From assembly GCF_004359615.1 (NCBI RefSeq), contig NZ_SCWA01000012.1, positions 1 to 64,000 of the forward strand: a stretch of DNA of 64,000 nt. Direction: 5' to 3'. The stretch is from Macrococcus brunensis (GTDB lineage: Bacteria; Bacillota; Bacilli; Staphylococcales; Staphylococcaceae). Each line of letters begins with the position of its first letter. The stretch's first letter is position 1. Position numbers and translations under genes: made by a program. The notes under the pieces are model-generated. The model saw only the letters and a list, made by a program, of their open reading frames with translations. It was not told the origin of the DNA and did not search any database. This document shows positions 20,716-29,552 of this stretch, piece after piece.

Positions 20716-20749
20716 AAAAAAGGAAATGTGAAGTTTCACATTTCCTTTT
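20716..20749 (-). terminator. Original tRNA-Arg terminator, now cut off by the prophage
   Basis: Perfect 15-bp stem AAAAGGAAATGTGAA / TTCACATTTCCTTTT (20718-20749), then T-run on the minus strand. It ends 2 bp from the left attachment core. In the unoccupied chromosome it would lie directly after tRNA-Arg on the same strand. Confidence 0.85.
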
Positions 20750-20751
20750 GT

Positions 20752-20767
20752 TAGCGTCCTGGGAGGG
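20752..20767. other. Left attachment site (attL core)
   Basis: The 16 bases TAGCGTCCTGGGAGGG are identical to 58349-58364, which is the tRNA-Arg 3' end. Sequence diverges on both sides of the repeat. Confidence 0.93.
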
Positions 20768-20807
20768 CGACACTTATTCCCAGTCTGACGCGTTTTATAA
20801 GGATAAC

Positions 20808-20825
20808 GTGACCACTTTGTGACCA
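20808..20825 (+). other. Integrase arm-type site, left end
   Basis: Two GTGACCA repeats (20808-20814, 20819-20825) with 11-bp spacing. The same GTGACCA-N4-GTGACCA unit occurs twice at the right end, as expected for integrase N-terminal-domain binding sites. Confidence 0.75.
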
Positions 20826-20879
20826 ACATTTTTCACTTCATTGTTAGGTGGCTAAAAAGCAACACGTTTTCCAATATAA

Positions 20880-21005
20880 CATATACTCTCTTTATGTTAC
20901 TACCTAAAAAAAAATATCTTCTATTAGCTATAAGATAGTAGATACTTAAAAGGGAGATGGAGTCCGTCATTTTCCTAGAGAGTGACGGGCTTTATTGTAT
21001 ATTTT
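20880..21005 (+). ncRNA. Possible small RNA with terminator, attL region
   Basis: The 393-bp gap 20650-21043 holds the old tRNA terminator, attL, arm sites and this stretch. TATCTT/AAGATA forms a small stem near 20911-20933. GTCCGTCA (20962-20969) pairs with TGACGGGC (20983-20990), followed by T-rich sequence, looking like a plus-strand terminator. No plus-strand gene precedes it, so a short RNA is possible. A 30-codon frame starting at 20957 overlaps the hairpin and is unconvincing. Promoter elements are weak. Confidence 0.3.
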
Positions 21006-21043
21006 GTGGACAATTGTGGAAACTTTTTTTAATCTATGAATCA

Positions 21044-21934
21044 CTATGACTGATTTAAATAATAATCATTAATATAATTTGTTAAATCTTTAACAGTCTT
21101 AAACTTAAGTTGATTATATTCATAAATGAAATCTTCATATAAATCTTGATATTTTCTTAATTCATCTTTGAGATTCTCATAGTAAAAATTGTAGAGTTCC
21201 TTGGAAGATAATTTTTCAATTGTGATTTGTTCTTCGTCTATTGTATTATCATCAAACGAAAGAACTTCCTCTATTCTACTTTTCTTATATTTATAATTTA
21301 ATATTGGTATATTATCTTCCGTCAGTGTTGTTAAAGTATACATAGACACCACATCGGTAGAAATTATATATTCATCTGTATCGATACTGAACTTTTGAAT
21401 AATATATTCCATCGCTAAATCTTTTTCACGGCTGTTAATAACTTTCTGTTGCTCATAAACTAAATCAGCTTTCTGTAAAATGTTTTCGTAAGGATATCTA
21501 ATAATCATAGAGACATCCTCATCTTCTCTTCTAAGATTTTGTAAGTCTCTGCGAATGGTATTAAAATTAGCAAAAAATTGTTCAAAATCTCTCAAGGTTT
21601 CCAAATGATTCTCTTTAGTTGATGGATGCTTTAATACTTTTTCAAACAAAGAGTTTTCGAATCTTTTTAAGAATTTTATGTTTGCGCTCGTTTTAGTATT
21701 AAGATCAGACATAATTAATTCATCTTTCATCAACCTTATTGAATTATCACCTGATATCTTCGCACCAAGATATGCACCATAGCCAGTAGCAAAAACAGTA
21801 AGAAACCCTGTAAAAAGCGTTGTCACTTCAATTGGCTTATCCTTATCATACAAGTAGAATAGCCAGCAAATATAAAGTGATAATACAAATACTATAGCAA
21901 CTAAGGGCCACATATACATTTTTTTATTGTTCAT
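21044..21934 (-). CDS. Prophage cargo: two-TM anchored cytoplasmic protein
   Basis: A 296-residue protein. Two hydrophobic segments lie at about residues 8-28 and 38-62 (the second ending GYGAYLGAKISG), then about 230 charged residues rich in Lys, Glu, Asp, Tyr and Asn with predicted helices and coiled-coil character. No known catalytic motif is visible. It lies between attL and the lysis genes, the usual cargo slot in staphylococcal prophages, and is AT-rich compared with the structural genes. ATG at 21934 follows AAGGTGA. A role in membrane-linked phage exclusion or host modification is only inference. Confidence 0.65.
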   Translation of the reverse strand: MNNKKMYMWPLVAIVFVLSLYICWLFYLYDKDKPIEVTTLFTGFLTVFATGYGAYLGAKISGDNSIRLMKDELIMSDLNTKTSANIKFLKRFENSLFEKVLKHPSTKENHLETLRDFEQFFANFNTIRRDLQNLRREDEDVSMIIRYPYENILQKADLVYEQQKVINSREKDLAMEYIIQKFSIDTDEYIISTDVVSMYTLTTLTEDNIPILNYKYKKSRIEEVLSFDDNTIDEEQITIEKLSSKELYNFYYENLKDELRKYQDLYEDFIYEYNQLKFKTVKDLTNYINDYYLNQS

Positions 21935-21972
21935 AAGTCACCTTCATTCTTTTTCTTAATAGTAGCAGAAAC

Positions 21973-22007
21973 AAAAAAAGCCGCCTACCTCACAATGAGA
22001 TAGACGG
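21973..22007 (-). terminator. Late-operon terminator, copy A
   Basis: On the minus strand CCGTCTATCTC pairs with GAGGTAGGCGG (G-U pairs allowed), then seven T. It is almost identical to 22796-22829, and the two flank the 22097 gene. Confidence 0.8.
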
Positions 22008-22096
22008 TTTTAAAATTATTTACACAATAAATATAATGCTATGTTAGAAAAGTCTTTTTTTGTATATGCTTAGTAATTAAGAAAGGAGGTGAAATA

Positions 22097-22726
22097 ATGA
22101 AACAACAAATGCATGGAAATTATATTCAAGAACTTTTCGCTCTTTCTAAAGAAATAGTAAAGTTATATGACTCGGTAATTCCAAAACTTGATGATAAAGT
22201 TAGAGACTTAGAACCGGGGAGAAATTTTATAATGGTCGACTATTCAACTTTTTTAACATTTTCAAGTATATTTGTTCATTGCGGCAATATTCGTAAGCTT
22301 CTTATACCCAGTAAGAGAGCGAAAGGTGAAGCAAAATACATTTATGACTATAGGGTAAGGCGTACAGAAAATCTCAAACAAATAATTTCGCTATCGGATT
22401 TAGAAGAAATAACAAATTCAAAAATTAGAAATACAATTGAACACTATGATGAAAAATTAGATAAGATAAGTTTAGGTGTTGAAAATAAAAAGTTAAAAAA
22501 ACATTATGATGCGGTTATCAGTAACACTATTTTAAGTAGTAAAAGTGTTATTGAAGGTCGAGTGTTGTATTTGAAAACATATTTCATTGATACTGCGATA
22601 TATAAAAATTTAGATTTTGAATCAAATATTAAATCAGTTTATAAAGAAGCACAATACATTAATAACGAACTTATAAAACATTATCCTCTAGACTATTTAG
22701 AGTCAGCAATGTTAACAAAATTATAA
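22097..22726 (+). CDS. Prophage cargo: HEPN-like RX4H protein
   Basis: A 209-residue soluble, helix-rich protein on the strand opposite to its neighbours. The segment SKIRNTIEHYDEKLDK contains R111-N-T-I-E-H116, an R-X4-H motif in a helix followed by acidic residues, the catalytic signature of HEPN ribonucleases and of AbiU2-like HEPN proteins. Upstream helices (FLTFSSIFVHCGNIRKLL) fit the four-helix HEPN core. Very strong ribosome site AAAGGAGGTGA, six bases before ATG at 22097. It is bracketed by two copies of the same terminator, so it looks like an inserted cassette. The HEPN call rests on motif and helix pattern only; a non-catalytic HEPN or unrelated protein is possible. Confidence 0.6.
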   Translation: MKQQMHGNYIQELFALSKEIVKLYDSVIPKLDDKVRDLEPGRNFIMVDYSTFLTFSSIFVHCGNIRKLLIPSKRAKGEAKYIYDYRVRRTENLKQIISLSDLEEITNSKIRNTIEHYDEKLDKISLGVENKKLKKHYDAVISNTILSSKSVIEGRVLYLKTYFIDTAIYKNLDFESNIKSVYKEAQYINNELIKHYPLDYLESAMLTKL

Positions 22727-22732
22727 GAAGAG

Positions 22733-22750
22733 CCCCTGCTGCTGCAGGGG
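22733..22750 (+). terminator. Hairpin after the HEPN-like gene
   Basis: CCCCTGC / GCAGGGG, 7-bp perfect stem with 4-base loop, 6 bp beyond the stop at 22726. The downstream sequence is only weakly T-rich, so termination is probable rather than certain. Confidence 0.55.
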
Positions 22751-22795
22751 TGATAGTTATCTCATGATGTATATCCTCATAGATAAATATAACAT

Positions 22796-22829
22796 AAAAA
22801 AGCCGCCTACCTCGATATGAGATAGACGG
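22796..22829 (-). terminator. Late-operon terminator, copy B
   Basis: The same stem and T-run as copy A at 21973-22007, differing mainly in the 5-base loop. It would end the holin-endolysin transcript. Confidence 0.82.
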
Positions 22830-22937
22830 CTTATATATATCTGTGGGAAACGAATGGCTTACATACAGATTACTAAATTAGCTTTATTTATTCAATTATT
22901 TAAACACTTTATCAATGACAAGACGCTCCAGCCAGAT

Positions 22938-24248
22938 TCAGTCGTTAGTCCCTTGACCAGTTAACTCATGAGTATAAATTCGGCCCCAACCATCGTGAGT
23001 CTCAAAAATATAGACCACTGCACCAGGCTTCAAATCATATCCGGCTTTTTTGCCGAAGTTAAATCCTGTCTTCTGACTGCCTGAGCGTTTCCGCACTTCA
23101 GCACCTTTGCTGTCAATACGCCCTATTACGTATGCTTCCGGTCTACGGTTTCTATATAGATTAAGTGAGAATGGAGATTTCTTAGGTGGTGTCTTTGTTT
23201 GTGATGCTGTCTTGATGACGGTCTTCACCTCATCAATTTGTGGTAGACCTCCAGGTACAATGATTTCTTTTCCGTTAATGGCATCAGCAATGTCTTTACA
23301 GAACTCTTCACCGTGCTGCCTCATATAATCCATATCACCTTTATTAGTAATAAATCCTAACTCAACAAGTCGATAGTTCAGACCAATCGCTTTCGCGATT
23401 CGTGGATGTGCTAGATCATCACGCTTACTGATACTGTATACAACATCGACATGCTTATCAATTGCCGCCTGAATACCCGTGTCAATATTATCAGGGACAA
23501 GACCAGCTCCAATTACAACATGGCCACCGTCAACCTCCGGATTAGCAGACGCGTCCAGATGAAACTCAATTACTGCATCATAGCCCTGCTTCTTGACCCA
23601 GAAGATACCGTATTTGTCTCTGTCAGGTCTGTTCTCGCCATAAGCTGTGTCCTGGTACATATCCTGACTCTTACTGTATAAAGTGACATCATGACCTGCA
23701 ATTTTGAGATACTTGGCCACACGGTCTACAATCTGCTCACGAATGAAGTCACGTTCATTTGTTCCATTTCCTACAGCTCCAGGATCATGATACCCATGGC
23801 CACTCACTAACATAATTTTCATCTTATTACCTCCGGTAGTTTTAATTCTGATGATATGTGTTAAACCTTCGTAATTATCCAAACGCTTTGCAACAGGTGT
23901 ATCTGCATCGCCATCCCAGTTTTGTTCAATTACTACACATGATTGCAAAGTGATATTGCTGTACACGATGGCCACATGACCGTATTTATTATCAAAACGA
24001 CCGCCTGAATAAATCAGAATATCGCCCCGCTGAGGCAATAAGTCCGGTGTATTTACCAACACTTCAGCCTGTTCTTTAAAGTCGTTATAAATCAGATTAC
24101 GTGCATCACCTGTCATGGTAATACCAGTGGCCCACTGTACTAAGTCAGTTGGAACGTCAGCACACTGATAACCATACTTCTTGTCCGGATCAATAAATTT
24201 TCCGATATACCAATCTAAGCGCTGATACAATTGCTGTTTAGTTTTCAT
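22938..24248 (-). CDS. Endolysin: CHAP + amidase_3 + SH3-type wall binding
   Basis: A 436-residue three-domain lysin. An N-terminal CHAP peptidase has Cys in YGYQCADVPTDLVQW and His in NKYGHVAIV. A zinc N-acetylmuramoyl-L-alanine amidase_3 domain follows after about residue 142: GHGYHDPGAVGNGTNERDF gives the first His and Glu, EFHLDAS the second His and RLVELGFITN the catalytic Glu. A linker rich in Lys/Thr/Pro leads to a C-terminal SH3-like domain (YDLKPGAVVYIFETHDGWGR). ATG at 24248 is chosen because GGAGGC precedes it; longer starts lack one. Follows the holin and ends the lysis cassette. Confidence 0.95.
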   Translation of the reverse strand: MKTKQQLYQRLDWYIGKFIDPDKKYGYQCADVPTDLVQWATGITMTGDARNLIYNDFKEQAEVLVNTPDLLPQRGDILIYSGGRFDNKYGHVAIVYSNITLQSCVVIEQNWDGDADTPVAKRLDNYEGLTHIIRIKTTGGNKMKIMLVSGHGYHDPGAVGNGTNERDFIREQIVDRVAKYLKIAGHDVTLYSKSQDMYQDTAYGENRPDRDKYGIFWVKKQGYDAVIEFHLDASANPEVDGGHVVIGAGLVPDNIDTGIQAAIDKHVDVVYSISKRDDLAHPRIAKAIGLNYRLVELGFITNKGDMDYMRQHGEEFCKDIADAINGKEIIVPGGLPQIDEVKTVIKTASQTKTPPKKSPFSLNLYRNRRPEAYVIGRIDSKGAEVRKRSGSQKTGFNFGKKAGYDLKPGAVVYIFETHDGWGRIYTHELTGQGTND

Positions 24249-24289
24249 TGCTTGCCTCCATATAAAAAGACGACTCAATGAGCCGTCTG

Positions 24290-24766
24290 TTATTTATTCT
24301 CCACTTTTACTTCAACGTCTTTGATATCGCCATTCTTATCTTTAACAATTGTTGTCGTTGCGTCGCCAGGCACAATCTCCTTGACTGCTTTACCATTTTC
24401 AAACATAGCCAGCTTATCGGTAATGACATCAGGAATAGGCAGCCCAAGCTGTTTAGCATTTTCAATTAGACTTAGTGATTCTACAACGATATAAAAGATG
24501 ACAACTGCATTGACTCCCATACCATTGCCGTTAAATACCTGGTCAATTACGTTGGCCATGATTACGATAAAGTACATATGCGCTTTTCGTGCAAGTCCCT
24601 CTGATGCTCTGCGGGATCTTAATTCGTTCTTAGCGAACCCTTTACTTATGCCACTGACGACATCAAATAATGTCATCAAAAAAAGTATACGCAATAGTAG
24701 CATATCCCCACTAAATAATAGTTCCTTCCAAACATTAAGCTCTGTGATAATTACTGTTTTGTCCAT
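24290..24766 (-). CDS. Phage holin (holin_4 / TcdE-like family)
   Basis: A 158-residue protein with about four hydrophobic segments in the first 110 residues and a charged C-terminal tail. LMTLFDVVSGISKGFAKNEL, then RSRRASEGLARK, is the conserved pattern of the phage_holin_4/TcdE group, followed by the amphipathic LSLIENAKQLGLPIPD. It forms membrane holes that let the endolysin reach the wall. Positioned directly before the endolysin. Confidence 0.9.
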   Translation of the reverse strand: MDKTVIITELNVWKELLFSGDMLLLRILFLMTLFDVVSGISKGFAKNELRSRRASEGLARKAHMYFIVIMANVIDQVFNGNGMGVNAVVIFYIVVESLSLIENAKQLGLPIPDVITDKLAMFENGKAVKEIVPGDATTTIVKDKNGDIKDVEVKVENK

Positions 24767-24795
24767 TCTCCACGCTCCCTGTTATTTTTTTATAA

Positions 24796-24823
24796 TAAAA
24801 ACCCCTCACTAATGTGAGAGGTT
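24796..24823 (-). terminator. Terminator between tail spike and holin
   Basis: CTCAC/GTGAG stem extended by AACC/GGTT around a bulge (24800-24823) with a T-rich tail on the minus strand; the stem begins inside the spike stop codon. Confidence 0.75.
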
Positions 24824-27029
24824 ACTTGCTATACATTTTATGCGTTCTTGACGTCGCAGTATATTTGAGTGTAGATAGTGAGAGTGCCGGTGCGTTGACC
24901 TGCAGCGTATTGAGTCCCATGCTGTTTGTCGTGACTGAGTATGTGTAGGTAGTCATGGCTGAGTCACCACGCATATTCTCACGCGTCACTGTTGCATCAC
25001 TACCGCTGAAGGCAATCTTTACGACATCCTGAATCAACCCACGCCTACTGTCTACAATATCAATATAGACATATGCATCAGTCTGTCCGTTTGTCGGTGC
25101 ATTTTCAAATTTCAGCACGTTATGGAGCTGACGATCACTTGTGTAAGGTATCTGCACGACGGCATTGTGATTTTGAGTACCACAGTTGGATGTTTCTTTA
25201 ATTTCGTACTTGATAGACTTGTCAGTGATAATCGTATCGTATTGATTACGCTGCAGTGTAGTAGTGTACTTCTTAATGTCTGCTTCATTGTAATTAGGCT
25301 TATTTACCACGATATCAGCATTAAGAGTCGAGGTTCCTAAACGCTTGATAGAATTATCCGTGATGTCAACTGCTGCTGAAACAGGAGTCGATACGTCTGA
25401 CGGCACACCCACGAATGTACCATTATTATCAGAAACTCGATGAATAATGCCGCCCTGTTTATGAGTGATGTTATTTTTTCTAATTGAAGAATTGCCTAAC
25501 ATAACGGCAGGCGCAAATATACCGATCGTCACGTTTTTCAAGACATTATTCTCAATGATGATATTAGTCGTCGTATTACTGATATTGATAGCATAGACGT
25601 TAAGCGTTTCTGTCCGCACTTCGATTACATTGTTCGTGAACATCTGGTCCTTAATATGCGACTTGTAGACACCATGGCCGAAACGAATCGCTTCAAGTAC
25701 CCGTCCCCCTACCTGATCATCAGCTCTATTTGGCGCAATCCAGTTGACATCATCGGTAAATAGGAAATAGTTGCTGTCAAATACACCTTTGTTTGTGTCA
25801 AAGTAGCTGTGTGCGCAATGTGAGTTTGGATTCAAAAACTTATTCGCTTTGACTTCCCAGTTACCCACAAAGTGCATACTTAACATGTCCTGCGCAGAGC
25901 CTTCAAAGATATTGTTAAAGATACGAATCTTTAGCAGATCATTACGCATTGGTCCGTTATTATTAAGTACCACGTTGTTCCATGTTCCACCATGAAAGAA
26001 ACAGCCTTGAATATCAATTGTATGTGCTTCTGCTCTGTTGTACTGTGCCTGCACAAGATGATAGTACTTATAGTAATTACGTGACTTATCGCCGATTGAT
26101 GGGCCTACATAATTCCATGTCACACCGTTTACAATGTCCTGCTGTCCTTGCGGATTTCCATCAATCTGCAGATTATGAAGACTAATATCACAATCAACGA
26201 AAAAGAATACCGAATGGTAATCTCTAAAAAGATTGTAGCCGCTCTGTTTGTTCCGGTCATCGTTATCACGATTAGGATTGTGAAAAAGAGTTGAGTTATT
26301 CGCAACCTTAATGCGACTTAACGCGTATGAATCCCCACGGATGATAATCTTCTTGGTGACGAATAAAACATAATCAATAATATAGTCGTATGGATTTGAT
26401 GGAAAGTAAAGAATTGACCCTTCAGGCATCTGATTAATCAGTTCTTGAATCGCTTCACGGTCATTCGTAACACCATCGCCCTTTGCGCCATGGTTCAATA
26501 CATTGTAGACGTTCTTATCAAGTGGTACTTTGCTCAGTACATTTGTCTCAATCGCAACTGGATCATAGTTAATTTCGTTGATAACTTCAGACTTCAGCGC
26601 TGTTGTATCAACAAGATGGTGGTCAATGTCTATTTGCTGAACGACTTCGCTGACCACATTATCAAAGCCATAAACTGAAATAATCTGCTGCTCACTGGTC
26701 AGACTGGATTGTTTAAGTACAATCATCGCCTCATCATTAGCTGGGTAATACTTGCCATCAACAGTTTTCACTTCGAGATAATATGTTCCCGGCAAAACAT
26801 TTTCAGGGATATTAAAAAGCAGACTGTCACCGTCCGTCTTATAGCTAGTGATTGCGACGTAGCTCTTATCGTTATAGTTATTGATTCTAATATGTGCTAT
26901 ATCCGTTGATTTGAGGACAATACTTTCTCCGGCTTCATTTCTGAATTTAAATTTTAGAGTCGAAGTCGTGTCGCTGTGTCTTAGAACGTTACCATTAATA
27001 TTCTCAACTCTGTTTATCTCTTTATACAC
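24822..27029 (-). CDS. Tail spike/upper baseplate protein with pectate-lyase-like fold
   Basis: A 735-residue structural protein. Residues 1-120 resemble the BppU baseplate domain, with beta-rich KFKFRNEAGESIVL and GTYYLEVKTVDGKYYPA. From about 170, YNVLNHGAKGDGVTNDREAI and ILYFPSNP are the classic start of a pectate_lyase_3 right-handed beta-helix, carried through repeated N-x-x-N turns (VLNNNGPMRN, IFNNIF, ITDNSI) to about 560. A beta-rich C-terminal domain ends it. It likely binds or degrades wall teichoic acid or another surface glycan as the receptor-binding or depolymerase component. The specific sugar is not inferable. Confidence 0.85.
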   Translation of the reverse strand: MYKEINRVENINGNVLRHSDTTSTLKFKFRNEAGESIVLKSTDIAHIRINNYNDKSYVAITSYKTDGDSLLFNIPENVLPGTYYLEVKTVDGKYYPANDEAMIVLKQSSLTSEQQIISVYGFDNVVSEVVQQIDIDHHLVDTTALKSEVINEINYDPVAIETNVLSKVPLDKNVYNVLNHGAKGDGVTNDREAIQELINQMPEGSILYFPSNPYDYIIDYVLFVTKKIIIRGDSYALSRIKVANNSTLFHNPNRDNDDRNKQSGYNLFRDYHSVFFFVDCDISLHNLQIDGNPQGQQDIVNGVTWNYVGPSIGDKSRNYYKYYHLVQAQYNRAEAHTIDIQGCFFHGGTWNNVVLNNNGPMRNDLLKIRIFNNIFEGSAQDMLSMHFVGNWEVKANKFLNPNSHCAHSYFDTNKGVFDSNYFLFTDDVNWIAPNRADDQVGGRVLEAIRFGHGVYKSHIKDQMFTNNVIEVRTETLNVYAINISNTTTNIIIENNVLKNVTIGIFAPAVMLGNSSIRKNNITHKQGGIIHRVSDNNGTFVGVPSDVSTPVSAAVDITDNSIKRLGTSTLNADIVVNKPNYNEADIKKYTTTLQRNQYDTIITDKSIKYEIKETSNCGTQNHNAVVQIPYTSDRQLHNVLKFENAPTNGQTDAYVYIDIVDSRRGLIQDVVKIAFSGSDATVTRENMRGDSAMTTYTYSVTTNSMGLNTLQVNAPALSLSTLKYTATSRTHKMYSK

Positions 27030-28079
27030 CTATAAATCACCTACCTTTTCTATTCTAGTGAATGTGGCCACTGCCATTTTAGGGTTGTCGAGTTCGCCGC
27101 TTAGCCCACTGATTCGAGCTTTATACAATGTTCCTTCGTAGATATTTCTGATTAATACCCACTGATACATGCTGATTGACTCATGTTCATAGCCCGGTTG
27201 ACTGTCGAGGCGCGCAATCTCAATCTGCCACTCTAATGCTTCTTTATTACGCTTCTTCAGTTCGTTTGTCCCAAGCACTTTCAACTTCTCAGTTAATGCA
27301 TAGCCTGTAAGATTAGCTGTTATCTGTGGCTCATATACATCACTGACATGTTTGCCATTCCTGTTAAAAAAGTCATAGGCTACTTTATCCTCAACCGTCA
27401 CCGTAGGTCTCTGCGGTTGATTGTCAGCTTCAGGACCCAATACATGCAGCTGTGTAAATACTTCTGAATAATTGATGTGCTTGACCAGCTTAACCAGGTC
27501 TCGCTCAAACTTCAGTTCTTTTCCGCTCAATTCCTTATCATCAATAATAAAATCGACATAGCGAGTAATAAAGTTTGCTTCCTCGTCTACGTCGATTCTG
27601 AACCGCAATTCATGTCCAATTAAATTAGCCACCTCACCCAATAAATCATAGGCTGATTTAATGTGATCAGTAGAAAATGCTCTCTGATTTGCTGTGTAAG
27701 TAATCTTTCCGCGCTTCCAGCTGCTATCGTAAAGAATATAATCAACGATGCTCATGACAGTGCCAGTTGGCAGACTGAATGGTTGCAGCAGGTGAATGAC
27801 CTTTAAATCATCATGAGTCGGATAAGCCTTAATTGATAGATATTTATAACGGCCATAGAATACTTCTACTTCCTGCACAATGAACTCATACCACACACCA
27901 TTGAATTGAGTAAGCAGACGTGATTGCTGTTCTAACACAAATGTGTCATCATTCGCCTCAATTTCAAAGCTAAGTTCATAGGCATTCGTGTCATTGATAT
28001 TTATAGTGGCACCGACGTGTTTCTTAAATTCACCTATGATTTTCTGGCCATTCTGCGATACTAAATAGATACTTGTCAT
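27030..28079 (-). CDS. Phage tail protein / tail endopeptidase-like
   Basis: A 349-residue protein of the prophage_tail (PF06605-like) group that forms the tail tip hub below Dit. Patterns such as SFEIEANDDTFVLEQQSRLLTQFNGVWYEFIVQEVE at the N-terminus and the GHELRFRIDVDEEANFITRYVDFI middle part are typical. It overlaps the Dit gene by 4 bp upstream and abuts the spike gene downstream. Peptidase activity is not evident. Confidence 0.85.
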   Translation of the reverse strand: MTSIYLVSQNGQKIIGEFKKHVGATININDTNAYELSFEIEANDDTFVLEQQSRLLTQFNGVWYEFIVQEVEVFYGRYKYLSIKAYPTHDDLKVIHLLQPFSLPTGTVMSIVDYILYDSSWKRGKITYTANQRAFSTDHIKSAYDLLGEVANLIGHELRFRIDVDEEANFITRYVDFIIDDKELSGKELKFERDLVKLVKHINYSEVFTQLHVLGPEADNQPQRPTVTVEDKVAYDFFNRNGKHVSDVYEPQITANLTGYALTEKLKVLGTNELKKRNKEALEWQIEIARLDSQPGYEHESISMYQWVLIRNIYEGTLYKARISGLSGELDNPKMAVATFTRIEKVGDL

Positions 28080-29539
28080 AGATAACGCTCCCTATACGCT
28101 TGATAGCCACTTTCAATGATGCTTGGTGGATTCACTGTGATGATGTTTTCACCTTGCACGATTTCAAAGTAATCGCTCTTAAGGCTCTTGTGATATTTAG
28201 GTTCGCCGTTAATTGTTAGCAGATGTTTGTCATGGTCGATGACCAGTTCATCTCCTGCAGAAAAAATATAGGGAGATTCTGACTCAACTGCAAGCTGCTG
28301 TACTTTAGCATAAGAGGTGTTGAATTTCATAGGATCATAGTTAGGTGCTCTTAGATCCTGCGTCTGCACAAAGACTAATGCTCGTTTATAATCTCCTGCA
28401 TAGTCATCAAATGTACGAATATATCTGCCTGTATGCGTGCTGTATCGCATTCCAGTGATGACGTTGTAATCAACGCCGACATAAGCTGTATACTTATTTT
28501 CTGTTTTAGTCAATTTGAGAACAAGGCCTTGTTGACGCCATCCAGCATTTTCGTAATAAAGAACCTGTTTAGATTTATTCTCATTGTATAGTGTCATTAT
28601 TACTTCAATTGAATTATTCATTGTTGATTGATTACGTGCTTCTATTACAGCTACAGGTTTCTTTAATTCGTCCAGTAGAATAAATTGTTTACGTCCCATC
28701 TCTAAATTTTTAGATGGTGGCGTTATAATCCGACACTCAAATTCCCAGTTGCCTGACACACGCTGATCAAGCTGTTTATACTTGGCTGGTCCAAACCAGT
28801 CAGACATACCGATTCTATCACCAAATGTATCAACAAACATCACATTATCTTTAGACGTATACTTACCTTTAGCTGTCCCGACAACGGGGAGCGCAGTCTT
28901 TTCTGCAATATTTGGCCATCCGTTAAATATGTCAGATGCATAAGCATTAAGGACACCCATATTACGTTGTAGCAGCATGTTAGCATCTGAGACTTCTTTG
29001 CCAAAAACTACAGATTTACCAGTCGTTTCATTATTGATGCTTAATATCGTGGCATCCTCTTTAACCTTTATATACTGTACAGGCGGTGTCTTGATGCCTG
29101 CGTTAAAGGTTGTGAGCTGACCATTCATAAAGTTATCTTTGTTTGGTTCACCATTTAACTCATAATACCAACGTGATGATTTGACTGTGAGTTCTATTAT
29201 TTCGAACCCATAAATATTTTGTTTTAATTCGAATGGTCCATCAATTGAACATAGTAATTTTTTATTTGTAAAGCTAAATTCAAGAAATGCTTCGCTTTCA
29301 GAGTAAAAGAAGTCAGAGATAAATTCTCTGACTTCATCTGTGCTTCTTTTTACGAAGTGATTTCTGATAATTAATGGTAATTTAAATTCTAATGCATCAA
29401 CACTGAATGAGTTGTAAATAGCTCCATTAACGTTTTCTTTTTTAATATAATCATTTTTTACATGAAAATTCGGCAACTTGAAACTATCTTCTATAATGAG
29501 CCAGTTCGGTGCATCTTTACCATTGAATTTAAAATCCAT
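28076..29539 (-). CDS. Distal tail protein (Dit, siphovirus tail family)
   Basis: A 487-residue protein. The N-terminal 150 residues (FKFNGKDAPNWLIIEDSFKL, later FISDFFYSESEAFLEF and KSSRWYYELNGEP) match the Sipho_tail/Dit family that forms the hexameric hub linking tube and baseplate. The protein is longer than a minimal Dit; residues from about 215 to 420 (DTFGDRIGMSDWFGPAKY to YVGVDYNV) look like an inserted jelly-roll/carbohydrate-binding module, as seen in evolved Dit proteins. Followed with 4-bp overlap by the tail hub gene. Confidence 0.87.
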   Translation of the reverse strand: MDFKFNGKDAPNWLIIEDSFKLPNFHVKNDYIKKENVNGAIYNSFSVDALEFKLPLIIRNHFVKRSTDEVREFISDFFYSESEAFLEFSFTNKKLLCSIDGPFELKQNIYGFEIIELTVKSSRWYYELNGEPNKDNFMNGQLTTFNAGIKTPPVQYIKVKEDATILSINNETTGKSVVFGKEVSDANMLLQRNMGVLNAYASDIFNGWPNIAEKTALPVVGTAKGKYTSKDNVMFVDTFGDRIGMSDWFGPAKYKQLDQRVSGNWEFECRIITPPSKNLEMGRKQFILLDELKKPVAVIEARNQSTMNNSIEVIMTLYNENKSKQVLYYENAGWRQQGLVLKLTKTENKYTAYVGVDYNVITGMRYSTHTGRYIRTFDDYAGDYKRALVFVQTQDLRAPNYDPMKFNTSYAKVQQLAVESESPYIFSAGDELVIDHDKHLLTINGEPKYHKSLKSDYFEIVQGENIITVNPPSIIESGYQAYRERYL

Positions 29540-29552
29540 TATACATCACCTC

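Noticed and set aside
20957-21049. 30-codon frame overlapping the hairpin near attL, considered as a type I toxin peptide
   Set aside because: Ribosome site is too close to the ATG, the peptide is not a clear hydrophobic toxin, and it overlaps the downstream gene end.
21973-22829. The repeated CCGCCTACCTC elements as insertion-sequence ends or a second att pair
   Set aside because: Each copy is itself a hairpin with a T-run, in the same orientation, and no transposase or recombinase is between them; they are terminators.
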